From positions 7,440,001 to 7,504,000 of the forward strand of contig CM073323.1 in the NCBI GenBank assembly GCA_037043015.1: 64,000 nucleotides of DNA, given 5' to 3'. Shown piece by piece: positions 37,886 to 49,791 of the stretch (within the stretch, counting starts at the first letter, position 1; every line of letters starts with the position of its first letter). The translations under genes were made by a program, and so were the position numbers. The notes under the pieces are model-generated. The model had not been told where the DNA came from, made no database searches, and worked only from the letters and a program-made list of their open reading frames with translations. The stretch is from Bryum argenteum. Taxonomy: Eukaryota > Streptophyta > Bryopsida > Bryales > Bryaceae.

Positions 37886-38031
37886 AGATAGATAGATAGG
37901 AAGTCTTGTCCTCCTTTGAGGCCGGCGTGAATAGAGTGTTTGTTCGTCTTGACAATGAATTGATGCCCACTAAATAAAGGTACATTGGTACAAGACTAGT
38001 CACCCCTTTAGGGGAAAGACCATATCATACC
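37886..38031 (-). mobile_element. LINE 3' end fragment
   Basis: On the minus strand: AAAGGGGTGACTAGTCTTGT, GTGGGCAT, GACGAACAAACACTCTATTC, ACGCCGGCC, then CTATCTATCTATCT. This is closer to the 3' tail of the large LINE at 9453 than to the SINE copies, so it is probably a severely 5'-truncated LINE insertion. Confidence 0.7.
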
Positions 38032-38891
38032 AACTATATCACTCATTTTATGTTGGTATGGTATGATAAGATAAATAGGTTCGAATATACAATAGTATGT
38101 TTGACTTAAGTTGTCGTGAAATTTTCTCATAGGAAAGTATATAGTTTTAAGTAGCAATATTATATACTTTCTCAACTGTTTGAAAATATCTTAATTGAAG
38201 TTACCACGTTGTTCAATTTAATAATGTTGAAACCAAAAAAGTACGTTCCTTCTTGACCATTTGGAAATATTTTTATGAACCTCGTGCATTGGTGCATTCT
38301 TGAATGTTAAAGTTATATGTCGGTGCCATCGAAATCTTAAGTGTAGGAAGCGACTTGAGTACTGTCTTAATCTTAAGTGCATAAAGTGACCAGCTATTTG
38401 CTGGTCCAATTCTTGGATAATTGAATCATGTAGAAAGTTGACAGTCAAAGGTCTATTTTGATGATTTCAATCATCAAGATAAACCTTTGACAAGCCTAGA
38501 AAAATTGAATCTAAGTATTATTTGGAAGATCCAACCGTAGGCTCCTAAAGTTAACTTAACTTTTCACTCACAGACCAAATTTGAACACGATTCTTCTTAG
38601 ACAATTCTTCTTTAATTCTGTGATTATAGTGGTCAATAGTTAAAATTTTGTTCATGCGAGAACCTCAAGAAGCCATTTCGTCTTCCTTGGATCTTTAGGG
38701 GTTAACTATTGGCATTCTTAAATGTTGGAATTGACGCACTATCCTACCGGCGTTGTCCAATTCTTAAGTGTTGTAACTGATACACTATTTGACTACTGAC
38801 TCTCTTCAATTCTTGAATGTTTAGATTCAACAAACATTCTAGCTAGGATGGATCACCTTTTAGTTAAAATTCATGCCTTATGAACCTTCCA

Positions 38892-39251
38892 GAATAGAGT
38901 GGAATAGAAACTCCAGTCCCTTTTTAAGGGACGGGGTGAATGAAGTGTCTGTTTGTAATGCTAATATTCCGATGGCCAGCGGATAAGGGGAAATTGGAAC
39001 AATACTACTTCTCTCTCTTGGGGGTTGACACTATAACTATGCTACTTTCTAGCTAGTTACTAGTGCCTGACTAAGATACCTGACATAGTATCCTCCCAAA
39101 CGGCTTCAAGGATCCCATACGACAAAGTCCAAGGACCCCTACAAGAGTTGGGTGGACTACAGAGGTGGGCACCCCGCCGGCATGGGGAATAAAAACCACG
39201 ACCTCCTCATTGGACGCCATGAGCCTTAACCACCAAGCCAAGGCTTGTGGT
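38892..39251 (-). mobile_element. full-length tRNA-derived SINE with LINE-like tail
   Basis: About 360 bp on the minus strand. The head has an A box (TTGGCTTGGTGGTTAAGGC) and a decayed B box (GGTCGTGGTTTTTATTCCCC). The body leads to a 3' tail shared with the LINE: TTTCCCCTTATCCGCTGGCC, ACAGACACTTCATTCAC, then GGGACTGGAGTTTCTATTCC. It is bounded by a 17-base target-site duplication (GCCTTATGAACCTTCCA at 38875-38891 and the same with one change at 39252-39268). This proves target-primed insertion and fixes both ends. Confidence 0.88.
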
Positions 39252-40553
39252 GCCTTATGAACCCTCCACTTCATGTTGTACGTACATGTAAGGTTTGGAA
39301 AATCTGGAAAATATGAAGAATTTAGAGTGCTCAATTGGAAAAGGGTGTTTTATTACTTGTCATTTTACCTTGTCACTCCACACAATACCTCTGATACACC
39401 ATCTCACACAAAACAATACTAAAAAACAACTAAGTATTACTTGAGATAAATACTCGACTACAAGATAGGGAATATGCCTCGACCTCAAAAGTACTACGCT
39501 TACACTATTGGTGTAATGTCATGCAAGCACATCGTCAAAGATACATCAAACAAAAATCTTATTCATGCCAACCTCACTAAAAGTAGTGGTGATTTCCTTC
39601 TTTCGTCAACCTCTCCTTTGAACCTCCTCCCCCCCCCCGAGGGAATAAAATAACTAATCTTCTTCTTGCTTGTAACTCATGAACATACAATACAAAACTA
39701 ATTACAATTATAATGCTCATTTTATGTTCATTCACCCAAGACCTTCCTTCTTCTCCAGTCCGAACGTGGACGGCAATAGTCTGCTCAATTTAACCCTTAC
39801 TGAAAAAAGTGGGAGCCAGAACACTGCAAGAAAATACCCAAACCATCACGTAAGGAAATGCCATATGAAATGATTCTACCCATTTCAGCAGCCTTGCACA
39901 TTCAAATACCTTCATCTTTCAGTATTTTGAGTTCCAAGACTGTTTCAGCGAGGACAACAATCACTCAATGGAGTACATGAAATCTAAAATAATCGAGAAT
40001 AGTTCATCATAATCAACCAACCTTTGTAGGCTAATAAGATAAATCCATAATATAGAAGTCGGTATCTAATATTTTACATTCTGTCATGATCAAGAGCTAT
40101 GCAGTATCCAAGTGCTGATTAGTAAACAAATCTGTTCTCTTCGCTTTACAGGAATTATAAAGCAGAATTGCGCTACCCAATCACTATACTACACTCAACC
40201 AAAATTGTTTCTCCCTCTGATCCCAAGATCTCTCATAAATTACAAAGCAACATGATTGAAGTGATCAGCTTCTGTAATCAATCGGAGGATTATGAGCCTC
40301 TTTAATTTCCCAAAAAATTCAATGCCCAAAAACACCTGCAGGACATCCATCAACCAAAATTTTCTTCGCTCGACCTCCGTCAACCTAACTTGCATTTCTT
40401 CATCTCGAATGCAGCTTCGGATTTGTATATGGTGTTGCTCCTGTGATCCAAGAGAAGGTGGCAGAGGCCTTGATATGTCGAAGTGGAATAGCAGCGTCAT
40501 TGAACCATGTGTTCTCAGCTGTTACTTTTGCAAGATCGGATGAGTATGATAGT

Positions 40554-42136
40554 TTATGTCACCGGTTTTGTATCAAGCTCGACTGCCTTGGCCTTTTCCT
40601 GCTCCTCGATGAGAACCCGCTTGCAAGCTTCGTAACACATGAAGGAGATTCCTGCAGCAGGAATGATCTTTATGCAGCTTGCACCGAGGCCTCGGTACAG
40701 TCCCAATGGACCATGTTCTTGCACGATACTTGATAAGACGTGGAACACATTCCTGTATACTTGACGCCCGCCGATGTTACCGACCTGTAACAAGAATACA
40801 GGTACTTCTGTTAGTAAAAAGCTCTAGATCTTGTGCACATTGTTATGAAAAGAATGTGCCTGTGTACAGTACCTGCATCTGCTTGCGGGCAACTTCTAAT
40901 GGGAAAGAGACGGAGCTTGCAACAGCTCCAGCGACAGAGCCCATCAAAAGTGTTTCAATGTTTCCAATGTCTTCTCGCTTCGCAACCCTCCGGTACGTTT
41001 TCCTCAATGTGTCGTAAGAGCAGTAATTAATGGCTGCGTAGGGTATAACACCGATGAGGCTTGGAAGTAACCCCCTGTACAACTCTCCTGGACCTTCTTC
41101 CTTGCAAATCTTGACAAAGGCGTGTAGCAAGTTGTCGTACATTCCATGCTGCAGACGAAGACCCGAATCAAAGGGAATCAGGGGATTGATCGAAGGGAAG
41201 AAGAGGATAACGCTCAATCAAGAATTTGTTGAAGAGTTTGTACCTCGACAGTTAATCGTGTCTTCAGCAACTCAAGAGGGTACATGGTCAATGTTGAGCA
41301 GACGCCAGCAGTAGCGCCAGCGATCGTGGAAGGAGGAACAGGGAGAGACGACGGTTCGCCGTTCTTCGGCGTCAAGTAAGTCTTCACGGTGTCATACGCA
41401 AAGAGCTGCAATCAATCAAACAATCTATCAATTGCTGCTCAAAATTCTGCAAACAGACTCAGAAACGGAGTTTTTGCCGAATCTCCAACCTCAATTGCTT
41501 TGCTGGGCGCTACTCGAAGCACATTGACGCCATTCCCTCGAAACAAGCCTTGCCAGCCATCACGCTCCATAATCTGATGAAACATGCCAGCGACTGAGGT
41601 GACTTTCCCGCCGCTGCCAACCATAAGATGCGTTCGAATTGTTTCCAGAGGCGCCACTGCAGTTCTTGAGACAGCACCAGCAATAGCGCCACTGAGCAAA
41701 CGCCGAATAGAAGCATTGGCGATTTTGAACTTGAAACCCTTGAAGACAATCTTCTTCGCCTTCTTCTTCTCGTTCGGCACTGCCTCGTCGTCTGTCATAA
41801 GACCGAGCACCTCACTGCAAGCAAGGAAGAAGCACACTTACGGGTCAGGCGCTGGCTCCAATGGTATGCAATCCGTACCCAGAGGCAAAGCACCTACCGG
41901 AATTCAGCTTCTGTGGGCACGAGGCTGCCAATAGCGAAAGCGTACTCTGGAGGCGCCATTGCTTTGGCCACGCTAGCGACCCCGGCGGTGCCCTTGCGTC
42001 TCCTGGGGCGGTCGAGCGCGGACGGCATGTGCGAGGGGACTCGCTCAGCGACGAGCTTCTGGCGCTGGCGCTGCAATCTGCCTGTGGAGCATGCTGCTGT
42101 TGCTGCGGCCAGCGACTCTGTCCCGTGCCCACCCAT
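40554..42136 (-). CDS. BT1: mitochondrial-carrier-family adenylate transporter, Brittle1-like
   Basis: Five exons on the minus strand, 41898-42136, 41490-41814, 41244-41405, 40873-41148 and 40554-40784, with agreeing phases, give 410 residues. Three mitochondrial-carrier repeats carry the signatures PLETIRTHL, PLELLKTRL and PLEVARKQM, each followed by the G-LYRG or G-LFRG element, so six transmembrane helices are expected. Residues 1-75 are Ala/Arg/Ser-rich, consistent with an organelle transit peptide; a Lys-rich loop (EKKKAKKIVFKGFKFKI) precedes the first repeat. Plant Brittle1 proteins carry ADP-glucose or adenine nucleotides across plastid or mitochondrial membranes. Which substrate applies here cannot be read from the sequence. 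The ATG at 42136 (MGGHGTES) opens the frame. Confidence 0.93.
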
Positions 42137-42469
42137 CCAATCCAATAGTCTGTTGTTGTTCTAGTATTGCACTCTCTGCTCTGCGCGGCAATGGAGAGTG
42201 TTGTGCTGAAGATTGTTTGTTGCGAAATTGCGTGCAAGCTCGAGGAGACCCACCCAGCAGGGCGCGGGATCAAGCTCCGCCGTGAGGCTGTGTTCGTGGG
42301 CTTGCGAATGCCATAGTCTTGGAAATGGTTTGGGGAATGGGTTGGGTTGCCCCTGCTGAGATAAGACAACCTCCCTTTTTCATCAATACTCTGCAACAGT
42401 GTTCACTACTCTGGGGAAATGGTTTTCACTACTATGGAACACTGTCGTTTTATCCACAGACCTAACACT

Positions 42470-42597
42470 AATCTGGGGAAGTAGTATTGTTCCAATTTCC
42501 CCTTGTCCGGTGGCCATCGGGATATCAGCATTACGAACCGACACTTCATTCACGCCGGCCCCTTAAAAAGGGACCGGAGTTTCTACATATCTATCTG
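42470..42597 (+). mobile_element. LINE/SINE tail copy
   Basis: Clear match to the tail of the SINE at 38892: GTAGTATTGTTCCAATTTCC, CCTTGTCCGGTGGCCATCGG, ACACTTCATTCACGCCGGCC, GGGACCGGAGTTTCTA, then CATATCTATCTG. It lacks a visible head and lies within 350 bases of the BT1 start codon. Confidence 0.8.
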
Positions 42598-43024
42598 ATT
42601 CATATTTGGGTTCAGAATTTACCATCATTTGTGAGATCACAATGTTCAAAGTAGAAACAATGTTCGAAGCAAATGCTAACTTGACAAAAGTTCAAACGAA
42701 AGCTTCATGTCCTTTGTATACTCTAGGGTTTAGAGAAAAAATATTACATCCTAGCCACCAATAATATCTTGGATTTTTCTATACTAACCTCCCCTAGTCA
42801 ACATTTTGAAGTTCATAATTGAGGAAGAGGAATAGCATATTGGTTTCAAACTAGGTTTACATTGTATGAGGAAGCAACTCGATTTACGGTACCGTATTTG
42901 TAACTTACGTGTTTTAACCCTCTTCCACTCATAGGAACTGTGACATGCTTTGAAATGTCCAACGATTGGCTTTGTTGGGGCCTTTCTGACGGTAAAGGGT
43001 TAAGTTATCCATGGTGAAGGTTTA

Positions 43025-43135
43025 GTTGATCCACCCTGGGAGGGATTAATAGTCCTACCTCATTGTTGTTATGTCCCGTGGGCATATCATCGAACGTGCA
43101 TTTCATTCACGCCAACCCCACAAGTGTGTAAATTA
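43025..43135 (+). mobile_element. diverged LINE/SINE tail copy
   Basis: GGGAGGGATTAATAGTCCTA, then CCCGTGGGCATATCATCGAA and TTTCATTCACGCCAACCCC, similar to the copies at 34786 and 47965. Confidence 0.55.
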
Positions 43136-44933
43136 ATTTATTGAAGGTTTAGTTTCGATACACAAAACATGTGATTAAACAGCATGATTGAGGATGCTAT
43201 TGTAACTTGCATCGATGTCTTGCTGGTGAGGGTTCATGAAAGTCTTTGAGAGCTGAACTCCAGCCTCCATACACGAAAATTGTATTTTGCAAAGTCAAGT
43301 ACTGGGGCTAAAAGAGACCAGAAGTCAGCTTTGAACAGACAACAGTAAGCTCTCCATAGTATTGTGCCGCCTTGCTGCTGTTTTTGACCCATTTGTGAGC
43401 ATATTCAATTACCAAAATGCTTTAGTTACACTGGACGTAACGAATGACCTTGACCCAGGAACCTTGGATTCAGAACTAGAATGTATGAATCTATAAAAAG
43501 AAAACCATACAGAGTCAACCCACATACATGTTTGTAAAATGAGCACGTTCTTGAAATTTGTTACCAAGTCATTACTTGTAATAGAATAGAGTGAGTGTTA
43601 TCAACTTGATTCAATGTTGTAATAGCTATCTATCAGAACTTTTATTTCTAATAAAAAAAATTACAAGCATATAAATTCTTGACTTGCGAATATTTCTAAT
43701 TACTTCTACAAGGGTATTTTTGCGAGAATGGCTAAAGAATTGGGTAAATGTAGCTAGGAAGGAGATGTTGATGAATGTAACAATCTTTGAAATTTGCACC
43801 CTTTCTCAACGGACTCACTATAATGACCCTCTTGTATTTTGTTTTTTACTACACCATGATAAAAATTGGAAAGTGATTGAAGTCTAAGGTTTTCTAATCC
43901 GTGGCATGAAATTTCCCAAAAGTCAAGTTAGCTTGAAGTAAAAAACGTGTTTGCGTGTGAGTTGGAAGGGTAGGGTGTGGGGTTGCTACCTTCGGCGGCT
44001 TTGGAGCCTTTCCCTTGTGGGGTGCCATAGGTAGCAGGTCAAATAGTAGCCAATCTGTTGGAAATGAAAAATGACCTTCACCTAGCTAAATGTAGCCAAT
44101 CTTGATTTAGTCCCTAGGCTCTTAGAGTACCACCATCGGTTATCGTGATCACTCGGGGAAGGTAACAATCTTGTGTTGGGCTAGTATTAACCCTAATTAC
44201 TAAGTTTCTATCCCACTCTCGCTATAAAAAAACCTCCCCTTCTCATCATGTTGGGCCCGTAGTACTCCTTGCGTTACATAATCTCATTAGCATTAGCTTA
44301 TTGGATAGCTCAATATGCGAGCCTCCCTTTACAAATAGTTGAAGACATATCTCATTCAACAATTTAGTTGCGTAATTGCAACCCTAGATTACTTTCAAGC
44401 ACCACAATCCATTAGAACCTCCAATTCAATACATCCCTGGCTATGCTCTAGTTTAAAAACCCTCTCCTCCTAGTTATTGTTCACACAATAGGTTAGATGG
44501 TGTGTCATTCTCTCCAAGCCACAGGAGTAAATTAAAGAGACAGACTCCATTGGAAGAAGTTGGTTGGTCCAATGCTGGGGCTCAATAAGGGGAGACCAAT
44601 ACCAGTATGATTAGTTGGGACCCCTATGGCCACTTTAAAAACCTGCCACCTTGTGGTATAGCAACCACTGATGCCCCCTTCCCACCAGTAGGTACGATGT
44701 AGTTATATTCAAAGTTAGTGCGGAGGTTTGGATAAAGCCTTTCACACAGGGAAGGATTGATAAATTCCGATCCTAATCATCATCCCATGTGGCACAAGGG
44801 TGGTAGGGGGGTGGGATGATGGTGGTAGGTAAAAGGTATGGAACAAGCCCAAGTTCCATGAATAGTAAAAAAGACGAAGTTTATGCAGAGGTTTGGTCCT
44901 CAAGTACTCAGTGTGAACACGTTCTAGTTATTT

Positions 44934-45005
44934 GGCTCACCCCAGTGGTATACACTGTTCGGAGGTAGATTCGTACCTCCGGGTGCGAATGGGGCCTGAG
45001 AAACG
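44934..45005 (+). mobile_element. tRNA-like SINE head
   Basis: TTGGCTCACCCCAGTGGT resembles a pol III A box. It is followed by a perfect 8-bp hairpin with a six-base loop (CGGAGGTA, GATTCG, TACCTCCG) that resembles a tRNA T-arm carrying the B box. No complete tRNA cloverleaf is present. Confidence 0.45.
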
Positions 45006-46615
45006 TAACCACTTTCATGGCTGAGTATTTTCTTCTTATTCTTTTTTTTCGTGGAACCAATCAATGTAATTTTCAATTGATTTCATGGCGGTTGGCCCCT
45101 GAAATTGGAACCATTCAGATTTTTCAAAAGTTTAAATGCAACTTCCAGGGCTTGCACCAAGCCACTTGGCTTCCATCTCCACGTGCTCGAGGCTCATTGG
45201 TGGTTCGGTGACACGTCAGCTCCAGCCTCCACCTGGGCCTTTTTATTTGTATGAGTTGGACCGACAAATTTCCCAACAGTTCTGCCACGTAGTCATAAGC
45301 GAGGATGAACATCCGGTGGAGATGAATGCAAGAAAATTAGTGCACTTACTTGAATCCTTGAAGGAAGTTTTATAACCTCTAAAGTCGAAATCAATCGCAT
45401 TGTGGTTGATTTGACTCCGGTCAGGCTCTCAGTTACTAAGTTTAGATTGTATGAAGTTGCTACTTTGCGGATCGTAGAGTTTTTTCATACCTTTATGAAA
45501 AGTCATTTCATGCTTCGAATTTCCTTAAACTTTAGGAGATATTCGCACTCAAAGTTTGAAAACACTATTTGAAATCTGCCCCAAATTACGTTATATACTC
45601 ATTTATTCTCAAAATCTCCCCAAAATCAAAAAAACCGCTAGGAACTTCAAAAATTCATTAAAAACTGAGATTTTACTTTTTTCCAAGTTTGGTTTTTTGT
45701 ACATTTTAACTATAAATTTCTAAGGCATGAAATCACTGTTCCGATCTTCAATACAGTTATTCCTCTCATGCCATTTTTATTGTTAAAGACTGCCCTTGCA
45801 TTTGAATTTCAGCAGACCTCCATGTAAAAAGTCAAGCATTTCCTTAGATTTTATAGGTCGTACAAGGGTAAAACTTACATAAACATATTCCTAACTCACC
45901 TAGGAACAAGAATGTGAAGAGCCTAAAATCAAATTTGCTACCAAAATGGTTTTTTGGCCCTTCAAAGTTCCACTTATCCTTTTTCCAACAACTGAAAAAC
46001 ACTTTTTTTCCAACTTTAAACATTACAATCTCACAAACAAGTAAGGAATTTGACATGCATATAAACAAACAAGTTAAGTATAAAAAACTTATAGTTTCAT
46101 ACTTAAAAATACATCAAAATTGAAAAGTTTGCACCTCGAATTGGAAAAAGGATACGGGCCTGTACGTTGGTAACCTTAGTGGTTACCAAAAACTGAGCTA
46201 CCACCAATAAAAACAAAATCACAGGAACCATGTCACATACAAAAATCTTGAGAGATACAACAACAGCGGGCACAAGCTCAGAAAGCCAAGTGGCCACCAT
46301 GTCCTCCCCCTCCCCCAACTTCCCCTTTTCCAAACGATTGTACCACCCCCATCCAAGGTGACCAAACAACCATCATCAACAACTTTGCATTGGAAGTAAC
46401 GTCCACTCAAATGTTTGTGGGCTCGAATGTTCATCCAACCCCATGAGTTGTCATTCCCATCATGATTCCAATTCTTTTGAAGAGCAAAAAGGAGGTGGGT
46501 GCACTTTTTTGCCATTGGCCAATGAATGTGTTGCACTTTTGACTGGAATAACAGTATTGATGCTTTGATGCTTGGAAGTTGGAGGCCAAGCTAATGGCTT
46601 GTGGCTCAGACTTCG

Positions 46616-46814
46616 TTCCCAATCTTCATCCCTTTTGGATGAATGTAACTTCTAACTCTGTCCCATTCCTTTTCAGTTTACTGCCAATCTTCATCCCTTC
46701 TGGATGAATGAAACTTCTAACTCTGTCCCATTCCTTTTCAGTTCACTGTGCTCGTTCCCAATCTGCATCTCAAATGGATGAATGTAAGTAACTCTGTTCC
46801 ATTCCTTTTTGGTT
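46616..46814. repeat. three tandem copies of a 65-base unit
   Basis: Unit CCAATCTTCATCCCTTTTGG, ATGAATGTAACTTCTAACTC, TGTCCCATTCCTTTTCAGTT, TACTG. The third copy is diverged and slightly shorter. Confidence 0.88.
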
Positions 46815-47528
46815 TACTGTGCCCTGACAAGCTTTTTGGTAGACTAAGTGGGAACCAATGATTTGGAGTGTGGAGTGGATAAACTTGTTTGTTTGAAGCT
46901 TCTAAAAATATTGTTGTTGAAATTTGTGCAATAAAGTGGGAGGCTTTGGAAGCTCCCAAAAAGTGTTTTGGAGGCTGCCCTTGTAAAATTGGTAAACTTT
47001 TTGACTTGAGTCACTTTGAAATTTGAGTAGTGATTTAGTAATGATCATGTTTCAAAAAATAAAAAATTCAAAAAAGTTACTTTTTTAAGCTGCCCCATCT
47101 CGGCTCGCAACCCAAGGATCGTCCTAGAAGACTCAAAAATTGGAATTTGACTTTGCAAATTTTACCACATACACTTTGCAGTATAAGGAGGAATCGATAG
47201 AATTCTTAGGCAAAAATATTACTTTAAACCCCTTCATCTAGGCTGCCCGGAATTGCAAAAACCCGTTTTGGGCTTCAAGGAAAGTTAGGGGTTAATGGTG
47301 AAAGTTAAAAAAGGTTTGAACATTGTTAAAGAAATGAAATATTTTAATTGTTGAAGTTTTCTTTTTATTGACTCTTAGAGCTCTTTCAGTACTAAATTTG
47401 CAGTGTGGAATTTTGGATTGGCTATATGAAGGGTCTAATTTTGGTATTTTGGGTTATATTTTGGTGTGAATGTAAGAATACATATAAGTTGTTTGTGGTG
47501 AAATAATCCTTGGGTTACAAGCCAAATG

Positions 47529-47556
47529 TTTTTTTTTTTTTTTTTTTTTTTTTTTC
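47529..47556. repeat. poly-T tract
   Basis: About 28 consecutive T, seen directly. It may be the A-tail of a minus-strand retroposon, but no element body was recognised next to it. Confidence 0.9.
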
Positions 47557-47964
47557 AACCATATTATTAATCACATGATCTCTTAAATGGTAAATATTAA
47601 CCATCAATTTTTGCAACAATAACTAAAAATAGTCTTTGGTACAAGATTTTATAGTTGGAAGTGGTAAAAAAAAAGGTCCATACCCACGAAAGTGCAAAGA
47701 GGTAGAAACTCACAATTTTGAGGTTACAAGCTCCTAACGACACACAAGGAGCTATAGGGGTTTACAATCTAGTTGTGGCCATAAAAATTCACTAGACCAA
47801 AATTCGTTTTTTCACACTCCGAGTGATTTTCATTGTCGAGTGCTGGTGCTCTTATGGTGAGAAGATTAATCATAGGAATTAACGCACTCTATTATGGCCC
47901 TTTGGGGAGATACAATATCTCTAAGGCACTAGTGGGTAGGTAGGAACTAGCATAGTGTTCATCC

Positions 47965-48075
47965 CGAGAGGGGTTAGTAGTCCCGCCATTGGTGTGATGA
48001 CCTCCAGCCGCGCATACATCCAAGGATAGGTCAAATGAACATTCTATTCACGACAGCCTCTAAATAGGTTATTAA
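47965..48075 (+). mobile_element. diverged LINE/SINE tail copy
   Basis: GAGAGGGGTTAGTAGTCCCG, CCATTGGTGTGATGACC, ACATTCTATTCACGACAGCC, then a CTTCTTCTTCC end. Same layout as the copies at 34786 and 43025. Confidence 0.55.
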
Positions 48076-49190
48076 AGTTTCTCTTCTTCTTCCACTTTCA
48101 GCAGCCGCTCCATATACTACATGTTTACCTTCCGGTAACAACGATGACAGATTCAACAGGCTCTTACCCACTAATTGCTGATAGAAGAAATCTTAAAGAA
48201 GAACAGAAACCCTAAATTTAAACCAACCTGCTCCTCACTCCAATCAATATCCCGAAGCCACGAAGATACTAAAGAAATGGATAGGTCTCAGACCTGAGAC
48301 ATGAGTCGACGGCCAGTCATCACAAACACTCCATCATAAACATCAAAAGCAATAAAGCTGACTTGCATTGATTCATGTCACGGATGAAGATAACAAAACA
48401 TGGTGCACTTCAGTTAACTTACTTATCTTTTCTCATCCGTATTCATCTTATCCACTTCTTCACGATTTCACCTGATTCAATAACATGCTTCTTACATGCA
48501 CCATGATTCCGATTCTATTCAAGATTAAATTTTAAATACGGTACTCTGGAGAGAAAGTACCGTGTAAGTCTTTCTATATTTTTGTCTCCACATGCTTTTC
48601 ATACCAATCCAGCTTTTACCTCGATCCTTTACGTTCAACTCCGAGGTGAAAGACTTACGTACATCCTGAAATACAGTGATGGAGATAAAGAATTAGTGAC
48701 TGAACACCATATTTGCAATGAAAATTTTAGAGACGTATGATTGAGAAGCAGACATCCTTCACTAATGAAAAGTTGAAGCTCCAGAAAACCCATTGTATTC
48801 AAAACATGCAAAAGGTGTCCAATCACTGTGAGGAGAGGTATTAAAAAGTTCTCCCAGGAAGTGGTGGTACTCAGAATATTACGATCCATACTAATTTGAT
48901 GACGAACTTTCTTTACTATCATGACTCATTATACACATTAACAACATTGCATACAGAACTTCTAAAGTTATAAGCGAACAATCTTCTCCATTTCACAGAT
49001 GAAAGCTTTTACTTGAAAAATGAATCGTAACTCCTCGTAAGAAGTTCAGTGCAAGGATTCAGTAGCAGAATGTTTCGCTCCGGCTGCACAAGCTGGAATC
49101 ACATTCATATCATTGTAAGATCATGAAAGAATCACGTACTCGATCGGGAGGCACTTTCAAGCATTTTCAAGGTCAAGATTAAACACATGC

Positions 49191-49791
49191 TTAAGCAGTA
49201 AGCACAGTCGGAGGAGGCTTCGGCGCTGGTGCTCCTTTCACCATGTACGCAGTGGCAGCTTGGTCGAGCATTAAACGCTGTAGAACAGGAAGCTTGTCAA
49301 TCAAATTGATCCTCAACTGGCAAAACTTGAAAGATGCATTGATCATCGACACTCACCCTTTCTTCCACGAGTTTCACGATATCCACGTTGTCAGGAAAAT
49401 GCACAAAACGAATGTTGCTTCCTCTAAGGAACACAAGAGGAAGTTGTCGTTGCACTCCCTGCTCAACCGAAAGATAGAATGAGTTTCAAAATGCAATTAC
49501 AAACTTGAAATGGGTGGTAGTTCGGGTGATGAAGAACCTCAACGTCTTCAATAGTAGCCTCTTTGATGATGACACTGCAAGCAACGACGAGTGATTAGTC
49601 AAAAAGTGGCTATGGCGATCAAAGATGGAGAGGGTGACATGTTTATATTACTTCATAGCGTTGTCGCAATCATCGAGCACGCCGCGTATTGAAAGATCGT
49701 TTCGCAATTCCACGAGCAGCTCTAGTCCTGTGAGAGCTTGAATTGCGCACACGAGAGTCCGCTCCGAGGTTCTCTGTCCTCTCTTCCCCAT
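49191..49791 (-). CDS. Sm-like protein resembling LSm10
   Basis: Four minus-strand exons, 49652-49791, 49538-49574, 49357-49458 and 49191-49277, with consistent phases and GT-AG borders, give 121 residues. Sm motif 1 is seen in LELLVELRNDLSIRGVLDDCDNAMN (given as exon 1 end plus one split codon) and Sm motif 2 in FLRGSNIRFVHFPDNVDI. The signature RGSNIRFVHFPD and the leader RTSERTL are closer to animal LSm10 than to SmD1 as I remember them. LSm10 is the U7 snRNP subunit that replaces SmD1 in histone mRNA 3' processing; whether the plant protein does that is unknown. The C-terminus is Pro-rich (APAPKPPPTVLTA). Other candidates are a divergent SmD1 or another LSm protein. Confidence 0.8.

Larger units (their letters stand above)
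37383..40553. other. spacer with two retroposon insertions
   Basis: Beyond the SUMO copy 2 promoter (to about 37620) there is no supported gene. It contains a LINE-tail copy (37886-38031) and a full-length SINE (38892-39251). The remainder, 39270-40553, is AT-rich and ends with the 3' flank of the Brittle1-like gene. Confidence 0.55.
42137..49190. other. long spacer upstream of BT1 and downstream of the LSm-like gene
   Basis: Seven kilobases without a supported coding exon. Contains retroposon tail copies (42470-42597, 43025-43135, 47965-48075), a tRNA-like SINE head (44934-45005), a triple 65-base repeat (46616-46814) and a 28-base poly-T (47529-47556). Short open frames at 45-47 kb and at 48.6-48.9 kb show no recognisable domain. 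Confidence 0.55.

Noticed and set aside
41845-42396. 183-residue minus-strand frame over the BT1 start
   Set aside because: It is in a different frame from the BT1 N-terminus, which splices in phase to the carrier domain.
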